Source: an uncultured Porphyromonadaceae bacterium (lineage in GTDB: Bacteria > Bacteroidota > Bacteroidia > Bacteroidales > Muribaculaceae). Taken from it: a stretch of DNA of 15,131 bases. Location of the stretch: contig CAMVDK010000046.1 in NCBI GenBank assembly GCA_947166165.1, positions 1 through 15,131 on the forward strand, given 5' to 3'. The position numbers were made by a program, and so were the translations under genes. Under the pieces are notes generated by a model. That model did not search any database. It was not told the origin of the DNA and worked only from the letters and a program-made list of their open reading frames with translations. Every line of letters starts with the position of its first letter. Within the stretch, counting starts at the first letter, position 1. Of this stretch, positions 1 through 7,115 are shown in pieces.

Positions 1-70
1 TCAAGATGGACTTGAACCAACGACCCCATGATTAACAGTCATGTGCTCTAACCAACTGAGCTATTGAAGC
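1..70 (-). tRNA. tRNA-Asn (GTT), copy 1, truncated by window edge
   Basis: Reading the minus strand gives a tRNA cloverleaf beginning GCTTCAA at position 70, with D-arm GCTCAGTTGGTTAGAGC, anticodon loop CTGTTAA (anticodon GTT, Asn) and T-arm GGTTCAAGTCC. The last few acceptor-stem bases lie beyond position 1. Over the shared part it differs from the second copy at only one base (position 68 against 182, in the 5' acceptor strand). It is separated from that copy by 40 nt and is probably transcribed with it from the promoter near 216-247. Confidence 0.95.
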
Positions 71-110
71 AAAAATGAGCAGTTTATAGTCCTGTGCCCG
101 GGACTTTGAG

Positions 111-184
111 CGCCTCAAGATGGACTTGAACCAACGACCCCATGATTAACAGTCATGTGCTCTAACCAACTGAGCTATTGAGGC
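111..184 (-). tRNA. tRNA-Asn (GTT), copy 2
   Basis: This is a complete 74-nt tRNA on the minus strand. The acceptor stem pairs GCCTCAA (184-178) with TTGAGGC (118-112), and the discriminator base is G (position 111), as expected for Asn. The anticodon loop CTGTTAA gives anticodon GTT. CCA is not encoded, so the tail must be added after transcription. A short inverted repeat (AGTCC 88-92, GGACT 101-105) in the spacer to copy 1 could form a small hairpin in the precursor. Confidence 0.97.
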
Positions 185-215
185 AGAGATGCATCTCGCT
201 TCGCGAAATGTGGTG

Positions 216-247
216 CAAAATTACAACGACTTTTTGGACTGGCCAAA
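216..247 (-). promoter_or_regulatory. Bacteroidetes-type promoter for the tRNA-Asn pair
   Basis: On the minus strand there is a -33 TTTG (247-244), a 20-nt spacer, and a perfect -7 TAATTTTG (223-216). This matches the Bacteroidetes primary sigma factor consensus TTTG-N19/20-TAnnTTTG. It predicts a start near position 209, about 25 nt before the tRNA 5' end at 184. Confidence 0.8.
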
Positions 248-484
248 TTTTTCGGCAAAAAAATCGCTTTTCGCTGCATTTTTCTGATTTTGCCCGATGC
301 GCCATGCGCAAGCCGAAACGCACGGATTAGGCTGCCAGCACCACCTTATTCTATTAATTAACAACGAAATATAAATGCCAAGTAGTCGGCACCAGTGCTC
401 GCGGTGGGCTTCAACGCCACTTGCGCAACATCCAGCTGTCAAGGGCAAGCGCAGTCAATGTTCCACAATACACCCTCGGCAATT

Positions 485-565
485 CAGACAACAAAGGACA
501 ACTAGCGGCAACAGTTGAATTCGGTTGCTTGTGAAAGATTGTCCTTTTGTTGCCTTCGTTGTCTG
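485..565. repeat. Nested imperfect inverted repeat / hairpin
   Basis: CAGACAAC (485-492) plus AAAGGACAA (493-501) on the left pair with TTGTCCTTT (539-547) and GTTGTCTG (558-565) on the right. A 10-nt bulge on the right arm interrupts the 17 bp of pairing. Inside, GCAAC (508-512) can pair with GTTGC (524-528). It lies in non-coding DNA. It could be a 3'-end structure of a minus-strand transcript or a degenerate mobile-element remnant; nothing visible decides between these. Confidence 0.5.
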
Positions 566-599
566 ATTTTGCTGGCATGGGTGGCGGGGGCATGCACTC

Positions 600-637
600 C
601 ACCGGCTCCGCATCGCCTTGGCAACACGGAGCCGGTG
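600..637 (-). terminator. Hairpin downstream of frr, possible terminator
   Basis: CACCGGCTCCG (600-610) and CGGAGCCGGTG (627-637) form a perfect 11-bp GC-rich stem around a 16-nt loop. It begins about 43 nt beyond the frr stop codon on the minus strand, a usual place for a terminator. No uridine tract follows on either strand, so an intrinsic terminator is not certain; it may instead stabilise the frr mRNA 3' end. Confidence 0.45.
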
Positions 638-679
638 TGCTGCCGCAGGTTGGCCCTGCGCCGAATGATTGCCACCGCG

Positions 680-1240
680 TCAGACGGTGAGGATTTCCTT
701 CTCCTTGGCGGCGAACACTTCGTCGATTTGCTTCATGTACTTGTCGTGGAGCTTCTGCACTTTTTCCTCGCCGTCTTTCGACACGTCTTCGCTCATGCCT
801 TCCTTCACGGCCTTCTTCAGTCCGTCGATGCACTCGCGGCGTGCGTTGCGCACGCTCACGCGGGCCTTCTCGGCCTCGTTTTTCGAGTCCTTGACGAGCT
901 GCTTGCGGCGCTCCTCGGTCAGGGGCGGGATGTTGAGGCGGATCACCTCGCCGTTGTTCTCGGGCATGATGCCCACGTTGGAGTCGATGATGGCTTTCTC
1001 AATCACGCGGAACATGTTCTTCTCCCAGGGCATGATGGCGATGGTGCGCTGGTCGGGCGTGCTGATGTTGGCCACATTGCCGATGGGCACCTTGCTGCCG
1101 TAGTAGTCCACGCGGATGGCGTCGAGGATTTTCACATTGGCCTTGCCGGCGCGGATGTGGGCCAGCGAGTCGTCGAGGAAGGCCACGGCTTCCTTCATTT
1201 TCTTCTCGGCGGTGTCGAGATAGGATTTCAAGTCGTTCAT
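680..1240 (-). CDS. frr: Ribosome recycling factor
   Basis: This cytoplasmic protein splits post-termination ribosomes together with EF-G so the subunits can be reused. The 186-residue product matches the usual family length of about 185. Family landmarks are the RAGKAN stretch (about 31-36), YYGSKVPIGNVANIS (46-60) in the beta-rich domain II, and IPPLTEERRKQL (104-115) followed by the basic ARVSVRNARR (126-135) in the long helical domain I. The ATG at 1240 gives the expected MNDL start. The gene has its own promoter (1290-1321). In many bacteria frr follows pyrH; here the neighbour upstream is a divergent lipoprotein gene, so frr appears monocistronic. Downstream hairpins may end the transcript. 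Confidence 0.97.
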   Translation of the reverse strand: MNDLKSYLDTAEKKMKEAVAFLDDSLAHIRAGKANVKILDAIRVDYYGSKVPIGNVANISTPDQRTIAIMPWEKNMFRVIEKAIIDSNVGIMPENNGEVIRLNIPPLTEERRKQLVKDSKNEAEKARVSVRNARRECIDGLKKAVKEGMSEDVSKDGEEKVQKLHDKYMKQIDEVFAAKEKEILTV

Positions 1241-1289
1241 AGTGAAATGTTATAGAGTTAAATAATCGTTGCGTTTGGCAAATGATTGG

Positions 1290-1321
1290 CAAATTTACTC
1301 GAAAAAGCTGAAATGGGCAAC
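1290..1321 (-). promoter_or_regulatory. Promoter for frr
   Basis: On the minus strand there is a perfect -7 box TAAATTTG (1297-1290), 20 nt downstream of GTTG (1321-1318), a one-mismatch -33 box. The predicted start near 1283 gives a leader of about 43 nt to the frr ATG. Confidence 0.65.
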
Positions 1322-1517
1322 AGAAGAGCCGAAAAAACGTCATTTTTTGGCGCATATGCACCGTTGTGTGTCCACCCTGGCCGCTTAAACGCCGTTTTTT
1401 TGCAGCTGGGCCTTCTGCCATTGTGTCTATAGCACCGGCCGGCCTAGGCCAACGCTTATGCTCCCGCATCATTATCATGCCCTTATGCCTAAAAATTCGG
1501 AAAAAACGGGCAAATAT

Positions 1518-1548
1518 TTTGCAGTTAGCGCAACTTTCAGTAAGTTTG
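1518..1548 (+). promoter_or_regulatory. Promoter for lipoprotein gene and probably lysS
   Basis: A -33 TTTG (1518-1521), a 19-nt spacer and a perfect -7 TAAGTTTG (1541-1548) match the Bacteroidetes consensus. The start is predicted near 1555, only about 17 nt before the ATG at 1572. No second promoter is visible in the 60 nt before lysS, so this one may serve both genes. Confidence 0.75.
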
Positions 1549-1571
1549 CACTTTGATTTTGAATAGAAAGA

Positions 1572-1964
1572 ATGAAAAAGACGTTATTGACGGCCGTTGC
1601 CCTTGTGGCAATGAGCCTGGCTTCGTGTGAAAATAGTGGTAACACCCAGAGTGGCTCGACGGCTGTCACGGCCACCGAGCAGCAGGCCGGGGCCGCCGTG
1701 CCCGAGGGGCTGACCGGCGACCTGGAGGCCGACGCCACGGCGCTCGCCGAGCGCAGCATGGCCATATCGCGCAACATGCTCGCCGGCACCGACCGCGAGC
1801 AGGACACGCAAGAGCTGCAGCAACTCATCGACAAGGCGAAGGACTACTACGGCAGCCGCGACATGCGCGACGACTTCGCCATCGCCCTCAACGAGAAAAT
1901 CAGCAAGGGCGTGAGCGACATCGCCCGCGAGGTGAGAACCGAGAAGCGCGACAGCACGCGATAA
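1572..1964 (+). CDS. Small lipoprotein of unknown function
   Basis: The 130-residue product begins MKKTLLTAVALVAMSLASC, a signal peptide with lipobox LASC (acylated Cys19), so it should be a lipid-anchored envelope protein. After a Ser/Thr/Gly-rich linker (about 20-45), the remainder (about 48-130) is highly charged and looks alpha-helical, rich in Glu, Asp, Arg and Ala, with no Cys or known motif. I do not recognise the family. It lies directly behind the promoter at 1518-1548 and 60 nt before lysS, so it is probably co-transcribed with it. Nothing in the sequence points to a role in tRNA charging. The real coding status is supported by the promoter, lipobox and GC-rich third positions. Confidence 0.85.
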   Translation: MKKTLLTAVALVAMSLASCENSGNTQSGSTAVTATEQQAGAAVPEGLTGDLEADATALAERSMAISRNMLAGTDREQDTQELQQLIDKAKDYYGSRDMRDDFAIALNEKISKGVSDIAREVRTEKRDSTR

Positions 1965-2024
1965 CGGCCCGCCACAACAACAACAGCAAACCCATTAACC
2001 CCGACAAAAGAAAGCATCAAGACA

Positions 2025-3764
2025 ATGAACATACTGGAACTGAGTGAACAAGAAATCGTGCGCCGCAACAGCCTGAACACCCTCCGCGAGATGGGCATCA
2101 ACCCCTACCCTGCCGAGGAATTCGTTGTCGACGCCTACAGCGACGACATCCGCGGGCAGTATGCCGACGATGCCGCGGAGCAGCGCCACGTGAGCATAGC
2201 CGGACGCATCATGAGCCGGCGCATCATGGGCAAGGCCTCGTTCATGGAGCTGCAAGACTCCCACGGCCGCGTGCAGGTGTACATCAGCCGCGACGACCTG
2301 TGCCCGGGCGAGGACAAGGACCTCTACAACGTGGTGTTCAAGAAGCTGCTCGACATGGGCGACTTTGTGGGCGTGACGGGCTTCGTGTTCCGCACGCAGA
2401 CGGGCGAAATCAGCGTCCACGCGCAGTCGCTCAAGCTGCTGAGCAAGTCGCTGCGTCCGCTGCCGGTGGTCAAGGTGAAGGACGGCCAGGTGTACGACGC
2501 CTTCGACGACCCCGAGCTGCGCTACCGCCAGCGCTACGTGGACCTCATCGTCAACGACGGCGTGAAGGACACCTTCCTCAAGCGCGCCACCGTGCTCAAG
2601 ACCATGCGCCGTGTGCTCGACGATGCCGGCTACACCGAGGTGGAGACGCCCACGCTGCAGAGCATAGCCGGCGGCGCCAGCGCGCGCCCGTTCATCACCC
2701 ACTTCAACGCCCTGAACGTTGACATGTATATGCGCATCGCCACCGAGCTCTACCTCAAGCGGCTGATTGTGGGCGGCTTCGAGGGCGTGTATGAAATAGG
2801 CAAGAACTTCCGCAACGAGGGCATGGACCGCAACCACAACCCGGAGTTCACCTGCATGGAGCTGTATGTGCAGTACAAGGACTACAACTGGATGATGGAC
2901 TTCACCGAGCGTCTGCTCGAAACCATCTGCATCGCCGTGAACGGCAAGCCCGAGAGCGAGATCGACGGCAAGGTGATCAGCTTCAAGGCCCCCTACCGCC
3001 GCCTGCCCATCCTCGACGCCATCAAGGAGAAGACGGGCTACGACCTCGAGGGCATGGACGAGACGCAGATCCGCGGCGTGTGCCGCGAACTCAACCTCGA
3101 GGTGGACGACACCATGGGCAAGGGCAAGCTGATCGACGAGATTTTCGGCGAATTCTGCGAGGGCACCTACATCCAGCCCACGTTCATCATCGACTACCCC
3201 GTGGAGATGTCGCCGCTCACCAAGATGCACCGCAGCAAGGCCGGTCTCACCGAGCGCTTCGAGCTGATGGTGAACGGCAAGGAGCTTGCCAACGCCTACA
3301 GCGAGCTCAACGACCCCATCGACCAGGAGGAGCGCTTCAAGGAGCAGATGCGCCTGGCCGACAAGGGCGACGACGAGGCGATGGTCATCGACCAGGACTT
3401 CCTGCGCGCCCTGCAATACGGCATGCCGCCCACCAGCGGCATAGGCATCGGCATCGACCGCCTGACCATGCTCATGACCGGCAAGAGCTACATCCAGGAC
3501 GTGATGCTCTTCCCGCAGATGCGTCCCGAGAAGGTGGCCCACCGCGACAAGGAGGAGGCCTTCACCGCGCTGGGAATCCCCGCCGAGTGGGTGGCCCCCA
3601 TCCAGAAGGCCGGCGTGCTCACCGTCGAGGCCCTCGCCGCTCTCGAGCGGCCGGGAAAACTCTTCCAGGACCTGCTCGACATCAACAAGAAGTACAAGCT
3701 GGGCTACAAGGCCCCCACGGCCGACGAAGTGAAGCAGTGGGTGGAGCGGGCCGCCGCACGCTGA
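2025..3764 (+). CDS. lysS: Lysyl-tRNA synthetase, class II
   Basis: This cytoplasmic enzyme charges tRNA-Lys with lysine using ATP. The 579-residue product has the N-terminal OB-fold anticodon-binding domain (about 54-140) and a class II catalytic core. The core shows motif 1 around FLKRATVLKTMRRVL (184-198) with VETPTL (206-211), motif 2 FRNEGMDRNHNPEF (262-275) and motif 3 GIGIGIDRL (472-480). It is longer than the roughly 500 residues of E. coli LysS. The extra 75 or so residues after motif 3 (about 505-579, with PIQKAGVLTVEALAAL) look like a small helical domain typical of Bacteroidetes LysS. The ATG at 2025 fits the family N-terminus. It is followed after 69 nt by the first PorZ-like gene with no visible promoter or terminator between, so read-through is possible. 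Confidence 0.97.
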   Translation: MNILELSEQEIVRRNSLNTLREMGINPYPAEEFVVDAYSDDIRGQYADDAAEQRHVSIAGRIMSRRIMGKASFMELQDSHGRVQVYISRDDLCPGEDKDLYNVVFKKLLDMGDFVGVTGFVFRTQTGEISVHAQSLKLLSKSLRPLPVVKVKDGQVYDAFDDPELRYRQRYVDLIVNDGVKDTFLKRATVLKTMRRVLDDAGYTEVETPTLQSIAGGASARPFITHFNALNVDMYMRIATELYLKRLIVGGFEGVYEIGKNFRNEGMDRNHNPEFTCMELYVQYKDYNWMMDFTERLLETICIAVNGKPESEIDGKVISFKAPYRRLPILDAIKEKTGYDLEGMDETQIRGVCRELNLEVDDTMGKGKLIDEIFGEFCEGTYIQPTFIIDYPVEMSPLTKMHRSKAGLTERFELMVNGKELANAYSELNDPIDQEERFKEQMRLADKGDDEAMVIDQDFLRALQYGMPPTSGIGIGIDRLTMLMTGKSYIQDVMLFPQMRPEKVAHRDKEEAFTALGIPAEWVAPIQKAGVLTVEALAALERPGKLFQDLLDINKKYKLGYKAPTADEVKQWVERAAAR

Positions 3765-3833
3765 GCCGCGCGGCCACACGGGCCCCACTGCCCGCCAGCG
3801 CAACAACCGGAAATACGAAAAACAACGATAATC

Positions 3834-6305
3834 ATGTTCAAGAAATTAATCCTGGCAGTGCTGCTGCTCGCCACGCTTGCCACCCACGCCGAGAGCTGGA
3901 AAGTGCACCCACAATTCTCGGGAGGCATGATCAAGACCATCGTGGACGCCGACAACTGTGTCTACCAGCTGGTGTGCAACAAGCTGCTGCGCTACGACAA
4001 GACCACGGGTGCCACCGAGATGCTCTCCACGTCCAACGGCCTGTCGGACGTGCTGGTGAAGCAAATCTACTACAACGCCGACCGGCGATACATGGTGATT
4101 GTGTACGGCAACTCCAACATCGACGTGCTCAAGGCCGACGGCTCGATTGTCAACCTGCCCGCGCTGTCGGACTTCGTGCTCGACGGCGACAAGGAGGTGA
4201 ACGATGTGGCCTTCGGACACGACAACCGCATGTATGTGTCGACCAATTTCGGCTTCATGGTGGTGAACGACGAGACGCTGCGCGTCGAGAAGTCGCTCAA
4301 CTACGGCAAGCCGGTCACCTCGCTCGTCGAGATGGGCGGCGGACTGGCGGCCGTGATTGGCGACAGCCTCTACCTGAGCCCCACCGTCAACCCCACCACC
4401 TTCGGCACCTTCAAGGCGGCCATGACGGTCAAAAACCGCGAACTGAGCAAGTGGGACGACCACTACACCTACAACAACTACAACTGGTACCCCTATCTTG
4501 ACAAAGAGCCGGTCGAGATTGCCTACGCCTGCCTGCGCGCCGCCAACGACAGCACCCTGCTGCTCTCGCTGGGATGCACCTTCGACAGCACCTACGTCAA
4601 GCGCTACGACGTGCGCGGCGACGTGGTGACCACGACGCAGCTCTTGAAGTTGGCCAAATACAACGCCAGCAACCCGCCCATCACCATCCAGGACACGCCC
4701 ACCGGCTTCCTGTTCAACACCGTGTCGACCAACAAGGACTACTACACCACCGACACCGCTGGCCAGGACTTCAGGAAGCGCACCGGCGCCGGCAACGGCC
4801 TGTTCTCGAGCTGCTCCACCGGCGACGGCACCCTATGGGGCCTCGGCGCCAACGGCCTGTTCAAGAACACCGCCCCCACGGTGTACCACAAAATCAACGG
4901 CATCGAGCTGGCCCTGCCCTACTGGGCGGCCTACAACCCCCACAACGGCAAGCTCTACCTGACCAACACGGCCAACACGGGCCTGGTGACCGAAGCGTCG
5001 ACCAACGCCACCCAACTCACCGCCTTCACCTACGACGGCGAGACCTGGCGCAACAATGGCTGCAAATGGACCAGTGCCGTGAAGGCGATGAAAAACAGCA
5101 GCGGCTGGCAGCCGGTGTTCGACCCGCGTGAGCCCAACACATGGTATGTGGGCACCTGGTTCAGCGGCGGTGTGAAGGTGAAGAACGACACCGTCGTGGC
5201 CGTCTACGACGAGCGCAACTCCACCGTCATGGCACCCAGCAACACCAAGGGCGGCAAATACTACCGCTGCTTGCAGGGCTATGGACTCGACTCGCAGGGC
5301 AACCTGTGGTTCGTGGAGTCGGACGACCTCTCGAAAGGCGACCCCGAAAAGAACGCCGTGGAGAAGGCCGCCATGGTGCTACCGGCCAGCAAACTCGCGC
5401 TCGACAACGCCGTGACCATCGACGACTGGTACAGCTACGCCCTGCCCGGAACCACCAACATCACCAGTTCGAAATTCAGCTCGTTTGCCATCGGCCGAGG
5501 CGACGTCAAGGTCTATACGCCAGGCAACTTCGGTAACAACTACCTGATTTGCTGGCGCGGCCCCATCGACAGCGAGCCCGAGGCACGGCAGCACAACTAC
5601 ATGATCGACCAAGAGGGCAACCAGTTCGACAACGGCGTGAGCACCCCCACCATGACGGCCGACAGCACCGGCCTCGTGTGGGTGGGCTCGAGCTACCTGT
5701 ACTACTTCGACCCCACGGGAGCCTTCGACGGCGACCTGCACGTGGTGCGACCCCGCAACTCGGTGGGCGACTACACCCTCAGCGGCGTGGGCATCTGCCA
5801 CATCGACGTCGACCACCTCAACCGCAAGTGGGTGAGCACCAAGAACAACGGGCTCTACCTGATCAATGCCGACGGCACCGAGGAACTCAAGCACTTCGAC
5901 ACGAGCAACAGCGCGCTGCCGTCGAACACCGTCTACTCCGTGTGCCCGATGGGCGATACCGGCCACCTGATGGTGATGACCAGCCATGGCGTGGTGGAAT
6001 ATATCGACGACACCGCCGACGCGCCTGCGGGCAGCGGCAACGCGGTGACGGTGTATCCCAACCCCGTGCGCCCCGACTTCACCGGCCTGGTGACCATCAC
6101 CGGCGTGAAGCCCGGCAGCATGGTACGCGTCACCGACATGGCCGGCACCCTGGTGGCCGAATTCGAGGCCACAGCGGGCTGCGCCTGGAACTGCTGCGGC
6201 ACCGACGGCGACCGCGTCGAGACCGGCCGCTACGCCATACGCGTGCAGCAGCCCGATGGCTCCTACACCACCGAGGCACAGGCCGAGGTGCTGGTGATCA
6301 AATAA
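3834..6305 (+). CDS. PorZ-like secreted two-propeller protein, paralogue 1
   Basis: The 823-residue product starts with signal peptide MFKKLILAVLLLATLATHA. SWKVHPQFSG (21-30) and the blocks VYQLVCNKLLRYDK, NGLSDV and YGNSNIDVL (43-99) follow the pattern of PorZ N-terminal beta-propellers. The body resembles two consecutive propellers. The last 88 or so residues (about 736-823) form a T9SS type A-like C-terminal domain, with VYPNPVRPDF, the turn GTDGDRVETGRYAI, and a terminal VLVIK. In Porphyromonas gingivalis, PorZ is a surface component of the T9SS attachment complex with PorU, PorV and PorQ, and delivers anionic LPS. Whether this paralogue does the same is inference. A second PorZ-like gene lies at 7116-9458. 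A MITE-like element starts four bases after the stop codon. The calling is firm for the family and weak for function. Confidence 0.85.
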   Translation: MFKKLILAVLLLATLATHAESWKVHPQFSGGMIKTIVDADNCVYQLVCNKLLRYDKTTGATEMLSTSNGLSDVLVKQIYYNADRRYMVIVYGNSNIDVLKADGSIVNLPALSDFVLDGDKEVNDVAFGHDNRMYVSTNFGFMVVNDETLRVEKSLNYGKPVTSLVEMGGGLAAVIGDSLYLSPTVNPTTFGTFKAAMTVKNRELSKWDDHYTYNNYNWYPYLDKEPVEIAYACLRAANDSTLLLSLGCTFDSTYVKRYDVRGDVVTTTQLLKLAKYNASNPPITIQDTPTGFLFNTVSTNKDYYTTDTAGQDFRKRTGAGNGLFSSCSTGDGTLWGLGANGLFKNTAPTVYHKINGIELALPYWAAYNPHNGKLYLTNTANTGLVTEASTNATQLTAFTYDGETWRNNGCKWTSAVKAMKNSSGWQPVFDPREPNTWYVGTWFSGGVKVKNDTVVAVYDERNSTVMAPSNTKGGKYYRCLQGYGLDSQGNLWFVESDDLSKGDPEKNAVEKAAMVLPASKLALDNAVTIDDWYSYALPGTTNITSSKFSSFAIGRGDVKVYTPGNFGNNYLICWRGPIDSEPEARQHNYMIDQEGNQFDNGVSTPTMTADSTGLVWVGSSYLYYFDPTGAFDGDLHVVRPRNSVGDYTLSGVGICHIDVDHLNRKWVSTKNNGLYLINADGTEELKHFDTSNSALPSNTVYSVCPMGDTGHLMVMTSHGVVEYIDDTADAPAGSGNAVTVYPNPVRPDFTGLVTITGVKPGSMVRVTDMAGTLVAEFEATAGCAWNCCGTDGDRVETGRYAIRVQQPDGSYTTEAQAEVLVIK

Positions 6306-6309
6306 TAAA

Positions 6310-6485
6310 GGTGGGTTCTATAAATTGCAAAAAAGCAATGAATGATTTTGGCCGCCTTGGGTTGCTTGCTGGCATCTTTTGTCTCAACAGCTTGAACCGT
6401 AGCCCGCTACTGCCTGGCGCAGCTTGAGCCAAAACCTGCTCAGCAATCAAGCCCAATTCGGCGCAAGCAATTTATAGAACCCACC
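6310..6485. mobile_element. MITE-like inverted-repeat element, 176 bp
   Basis: The ends are a perfect 19-bp inverted repeat: GGTGGGTTCTATAAATTGC (6310-6328) and its exact complement at 6467-6485. The tetranucleotide TAAA directly flanks both ends (6306-6309 and 6486-6489), as expected for a 4-bp target-site duplication. Inside is a second, imperfect palindrome (6357-6387 with 6424-6456), pairing 27 of 31 left-arm bases with two single-base bulges in the right arm. At its apex is a small hairpin GTAG/CTAC (6399-6410). There is no room for a transposase, so the element would be non-autonomous. The internal palindrome could also act as an RNA hairpin between the flanking genes. The transposase family cannot be named from sequence alone. 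Confidence 0.65.
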
Positions 6486-6520
6486 TAAAAACCCTGCCAC
6501 ACTGCATCTGTCATCGCCTC

Positions 6521-6988
6521 ATGATCGACATCCACTCGATAGAATTCTATGTGCTGGCCCTGTTTGTGGCCTTCGCGCTGGTGGGCCTGATATTCGGCCG
6601 CAGCGACCGCTCGGCGGCACGCAGCCATCTGGCGGCCTTCGACGTGAGCGCCGATGTGGCCGAGCGCGACGACAACGACCACTGGGTGCGGCTCAGCGGC
6701 CGCCCCGACGGCACCGTGCTCATCGAGCGGCAAGGCCTGATGCTCCGCCCGGGCGAAACGGTCAACCTCGTGGCCACGCTCATCGACGACAAAGCCACCC
6801 TGGTCGAGAAGCCCGGCGTGGCCTCCTCGAGCGGCAACGCCGAGCCGGCCGTGGCCCGCGTCGTGGTGGACTGGATGCCCGCGCAGCGCATGCACATCCG
6901 CTACGAGAGCGAGCTCACCGGCGAGTGGGGGCTGCTCACTTTCACCAACCGCGAGACAGCCGTCAGGCAGTGCCAGCTGCGCCACTGA
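6521..6988 (+). CDS. Membrane-anchored protein of unknown function between two PorZ-like genes
   Basis: The 155-residue product has one N-terminal hydrophobic segment (about 9-25, YVLALFVAFALVGLIFG) followed by Arg-rich residues and a soluble domain. The latter has alternating hydrophobic patterns suggesting beta strands (for example VRLSGRPDGTVLIERQGLML and GETVNLVATLIDDKATLV). There is no lipobox and no Cys until the last residues (Cys near 151), and I recognise no family. The charge pattern after the segment would favour a cytoplasmic C-terminal domain anchored in the inner membrane, but this is not decisive. It starts 35 nt beyond the MITE-like element. It ends 127 nt before the second PorZ-like gene, so its place inside the PorZ pair suggests an envelope role. 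No consensus promoter is visible. Confidence 0.8.
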   Translation: MIDIHSIEFYVLALFVAFALVGLIFGRSDRSAARSHLAAFDVSADVAERDDNDHWVRLSGRPDGTVLIERQGLMLRPGETVNLVATLIDDKATLVEKPGVASSSGNAEPAVARVVVDWMPAQRMHIRYESELTGEWGLLTFTNRETAVRQCQLRH

Positions 6989-7115
6989 CAGCGCCGCCGA
7001 CCACCGCCACAAACCCCACGAAAGGCTAACAGGCAAACAATTTGTTGACCAGCATGCAATTTGACAGCGAAATTGCCGTTATAGATTAAAGAATAAATAC
7101 AACACCCAGGATACT

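Larger units (their letters stand above)
185..679. other. Non-coding stretch between tRNA-Asn and frr
   Basis: No convincing gene is seen in these 495 bases. Open frames here are short or are shadows of frr in other frames, and none has a recognisable protein sequence. The stretch holds the tRNA promoter and two sizeable inverted repeats (485-565 and 600-637), described separately. It is the 3' side of frr and the 5' side of the tRNA transcript. Confidence 0.6.
1241..1571. other. Divergent intergenic region between frr and lipoprotein gene
   Basis: These 331 bases carry no supported gene. They hold two outward-facing Bacteroidetes-type promoters, one for frr (1290-1321, minus) and one for the lipoprotein-lysS run (1518-1548, plus). 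Between them is a small GC palindrome, GGCCTAGGCC near 1440, with no evident role. The rest shows nothing recognisable. Confidence 0.6.

Noticed and set aside
515..1255. Plus-strand open frame (246 codons) across frr and upstream DNA
   Set aside because: It is mostly antisense to frr, with His/Val/Leu-rich translation; frr is a full-length, well-conserved protein.
1995..3806. Long minus-strand open frame (603 codons) opposite lysS
   Set aside because: It is a shadow produced by the GC-rich codons of lysS; its translation is low-complexity Val/Leu/His/Ala/Gly and shows no family features, while lysS has all class II motifs.
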